A stretch of DNA of 38,656 nt from Myxococcales bacterium (GTDB taxonomy: Bacteria; Myxococcota_A; Polyangia; Palsa-1104). The notes below the pieces were generated by a model. That model saw only the letters and a program-made list of their open reading frames with translations, was not told the origin of the DNA and made no database searches. Numbering within the stretch: the first letter of the stretch is position 1; each line of letters opens with the position of its first letter. The stretch covers positions 1-38,656 of the forward strand of contig JAQBQH010000412.1 of assembly GCA_028287105.1 (NCBI GenBank). The letters are read 5' to 3'. Shown here in pieces: positions 36,925 through 38,656 of the stretch. The position numbers and the translations under genes were made by a program.

Positions 36925-38381
36925 GCGTGGCGGCGGCGGAGCGCGAACGCGAGGGCGAGGGCGACGAGGAGCAACGACGCGGGCGGCGCGGCGCGATCGC
37001 GAGGTGCCGAGGGCGCGACCGAGCAGCCGCCGCCGCCCGAGAGCGAGAGCTTGTCGGCGAGGTCGGGCGCGGCCAGATCGTCGGGCGTGGCCAGATCACC
37101 GGGCGTGGCCAGATCGTCGGGCGTGCCGGCGTCGTCGCCGCAGTTGCTGACCGGCGCGGTGGCGCACTGGTTGGCGACGCACGTGCGCGTCAAGCACGGG
37201 TTGGCCGGCGCCGGGCAATCGGTCGCGCTGTTGCAGCAGCCGGTGCTGGCGAGCCCGCCGAAGACGCACTGGTTGTTGGTGCATGCGGTCGCCGTCTGGC
37301 AGGCGTTCATCGGCGTGCAGTCCCCGACGACGTTGCAGCAGGGCGACGGGCCGGCGGTGCCGAAGCCGCACACGCCGGCGCTGCAGGTGGGCGCCTGGCA
37401 GGTATTGCCGGTCGCGCACGGGGTGCAGCTGGCGCCGCAGCTCGAGATGCTCGTGTTGGAGCGGCAGGTGCCGCTGCAGTCGTGAAAATTCGCGTCGCAG
37501 CTGTAGACGCAGGCGTTGGCGGTGCAGGCGACCGAGGCGTTGGAGTGCGGCGCGCAGTCCGTCGACGCGCAGCAGCCCGAATTGGGAATGCAGACGCCGC
37601 CGCCCGGCGTGGAGCCGGCGCAGAACTTTTCGCCGGCGGCGCAGGTGCAGCGATTGGCCGTGCAGCCGGCGGTGCCGCCGCAGTCCGCGGGCGCGTCGCA
37701 GCAGCCGGCGTTGCCGTTGGAGACGAAGCCGCAGGCGCCGGCGAGCGAGCAGGTGCGCGCCTGGCACGAGTTGCCGGTGCCGCATTCGGTCGGCACGCAG
37801 CAGCCGCCCGACGGCACGCAGCGACCGTTACCGAGGGTGGAGTCGCAGAACTTCTTGCCGCCGCCGCAGTCGCACGTGTTGGCCGTGCAGGTCGCAGCGC
37901 CGCCGCAGTCGGCGGCCACGTTGCAGCAGGGATGGACCGCGGGGTCGGTGACGGCGGCGTAGGTGCAGGTTCCGCTGGTGCAGGCGGCCGCGCTCTGGCA
38001 GGCGTTGGGCGCGGCGCAGTCGGCGGGCGCCGTGCAGTCGCAGCTGAGCGAGGTGCTGTAGTCGTTGAAGGCGCAGGCGGCGGCGGTGCACTTGACGAGC
38101 AGGCAGCTGCCGGCGCCGATGGCGCAGTCGGTGAGCTGATTGGCGACGGTGCAGCCGGTTGGGCACGCGACCGCGTCCATGGCGAACTCGCAACGATGAC
38201 TTGTGCACGCCATGGTGACGCAGCTGCCGGCACCGGCGGGAAGGACGCAATCGGCTGCGACGTTGCAGCTGGACAGCGCCGATTCGGTCGTGGCGAGCGG
38301 AACGACGGTACCGTCGTCGCCGCAGCCGGCGGCGAGCAGCAGCGTGATCCACGCCACCCGCCGTATTACCAAGCCAAACAT
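36921..38381 (-). CDS. Cys-rich surface protein with lipobox and MYXO-CTERM-like tail
   Basis: 486 residues from ATG 38381, with GGAGGA 4-5 nt upstream. The N-terminal hydrophobic stretch ends LLLAAGCGDD, a possible lipobox (C20). The mature part is dominated by disulfide-type repeats, at least six starting CC-x4-6-C (CCNVAADC, CCVPTEC, CCDAPADC, CCASTDC, CCNVVGDC, CCNSATDC), with intervening GNSCQARTC and ACQTATAC units. Near the end is a short Thr-Pro-Asp-Asp-Leu-Ala repeat. The C-terminus is MYXO-CTERM-like: GGGGCSVAPSAP, a hydrophobic helix (ASLLLVALALAFAL) and RRRHA. It heads the operon with the OmpA-like and aminotransferase genes. It is probably a heavily cross-linked cell-surface protein; the two anchor signals together are unusual. 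Confidence 0.88.
   Translation of the reverse strand: MFGLVIRRVAWITLLLAAGCGDDGTVVPLATTESALSSCNVAADCVLPAGAGSCVTMACTSHRCEFAMDAVACPTGCTVANQLTDCAIGAGSCLLVKCTAAACAFNDYSTSLSCDCTAPADCAAPNACQSAAACTSGTCTYAAVTDPAVHPCCNVAADCGGAATCTANTCDCGGGKKFCDSTLGNGRCVPSGGCCVPTECGTGNSCQARTCSLAGACGFVSNGNAGCCDAPADCGGTAGCTANRCTCAAGEKFCAGSTPGGGVCIPNSGCCASTDCAPHSNASVACTANACVYSCDANFHDCSGTCRSNTSISSCGASCTPCATGNTCQAPTCSAGVCGFGTAGPSPCCNVVGDCTPMNACQTATACTNNQCVFGGLASTGCCNSATDCPAPANPCLTRTCVANQCATAPVSNCGDDAGTPDDLATPGDLATPDDLAAPDLADKLSLSGGGGCSVAPSAPRDRAAPPASLLLVALALAFALRRRHA
37072..37125 (-). repeat. three 18-nt tandem repeats in the Cys-rich gene
   Basis: Units 37072-37089, 37090-37107 and 37108-37125 differ at only a few bases (GCCAGATCGTCGGGCGTG form). 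They encode Thr-Pro-(D/G)-Asp-Leu-Ala blocks just ahead of the MYXO-CTERM tail. The count could vary between strains. Confidence 0.8.
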
Positions 38382-38429
38382 AAGTCCTCCGATAGCGTCT
38401 CATCGTAACACGTCGCGGCGCGGCTCTGC

Positions 38430-38435
38430 TACCCT
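38430..38435 (+). promoter_or_regulatory. -10-like TACCCT for the TldD/PmbA-family gene
   Basis: TACCCT is followed by 7 nt and GTG 38443. The predicted +1 is 38442, so the mRNA would be leaderless. No good -35 is seen and there is no SD. Confidence 0.4.
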
Positions 38436-38442
38436 GCGACGC

Positions 38443-38656
38443 GTGGAGCGGCTGGCCTCGATCATCCGGGAGCTCAGGCGTCGCGGCGCCTCCTTCGCCG
38501 ACGCCCGCCACGTCGACGACGAGCGCGAGACCCTGGCGGTGCGCGACGGCCGCGTGGAGCGGCACTTCCACGCCACCTCGCGCGGCTTCGGCGTGCGCGT
38601 CCTCGTCGACGGCGCGTGGGGCTTCGGGGCGCGCGCCGGCGAGCGCGGCGACGAGG
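38443..38656 (+). CDS. TldD/PmbA-family metalloprotease, N-terminal part (runs off window)
   Basis: Open from GTG 38443 to the end of the window, 71 residues visible. The sequence RGASFADARHVDDERETL, then VRDGRVERHFH and GFGVRVLVDGAWGFGA, matches the conserved N-terminal domain of TldD and PmbA (TldE), where the DGRVE turn and GFGVRVL-x-DGAWGF strand pair are diagnostic. TldD/TldE form a heterodimeric metalloprotease that trims modified peptides such as microcins; TldD carries the zinc-binding HExxxH. The zinc motif would lie beyond the window, so TldD and TldE cannot be separated. It is divergent from the Cys-rich protein gene over about 60 bp. Confidence 0.85.
   Translation, partial: MERLASIIRELRRRGASFADARHVDDERETLAVRDGRVERHFHATSRGFGVRVLVDGAWGFGARAGERGDE

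Overview
This is a GC-rich window from a member of the Myxococcota (myxobacteria and relatives; the older 'Deltaproteobacteria'). The evidence is two proteins with MYXO-CTERM-type tails, two membrane-anchored Ser/Thr kinases whose catalytic loops read HRD-[IV]-[ST]-P-x-N, many TPR and Cys-rich cell-surface proteins, and very frequent GTG starts. I cannot place the species. I see no rRNA, tRNA, CRISPR array, prophage or intact insertion sequence. It looks like ordinary chromosome with tight gene packing.

Layout. 1-2123: the end of a TPR protein, a 346-bp gap with IS-end-like repeats, then a 58-aa ORF closely followed by a two-TM membrane protein. 2124-2543: a large imperfect palindrome between convergent genes. 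2536-5659: a regulation block with an OmpR-type regulator that has a degenerate receiver, clpX, a Gre-family factor with a shortened coiled coil, and a TraR/DksA zinc-finger protein. 5709-10625: a Ser/Thr kinase, glgC and a GH57 glycosidase in one direction, which looks like a kinase-linked glycogen module. 10579-14931: a giant TPR membrane protein and a small lipoprotein. 15041-17102: a Spy-like protein and a polysaccharide flippase. 17190-22259: a secreted subtilase with eight VCBS/FG-GAP repeats and a MYXO-CTERM tail, followed by a secreted TPR protein. 22260-25462: prmC, a glycerate kinase and a leucine-dehydrogenase-type enzyme. 25507-29238: a small calcium-repeat protein, hisS, a TPR/TM protein and a Cys-rich lipoprotein. 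29324-32308: a second Ser/Thr kinase with a PEGA domain, and the radical SAM enzyme AmrS. 32501-38381: a Gly-rich lipoprotein, a small secreted protein, and an overlapping operon of Cys-rich anchored protein, OmpA/TSP3 protein and aminotransferase. 38443-end: the start of a TldD/PmbA-family protease.

Two window-wide patterns stand out. First, genes fall into two start classes. One class has a strong Shine-Dalgarno sequence. The other has none, but has a TANNNT (-10-like) hexamer ending 6-10 nt before the start codon, which places the predicted transcript start on or within about 3 nt of the start codon. This predicts many leaderless mRNAs, including those for the DksA-like and Gre-like RNA polymerase factors, a Ser/Thr kinase and the large secreted protease. 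Second, seven of eight convergent gene pairs have 28 bp or less between stop codons, or overlap outright. The only roomy convergent gap is filled by the palindrome, which could be a bidirectional terminator or a relic mobile repeat.

All functions are inferred from sequence motifs read by eye. Promoter and start-codon calls are pattern-based and untested.
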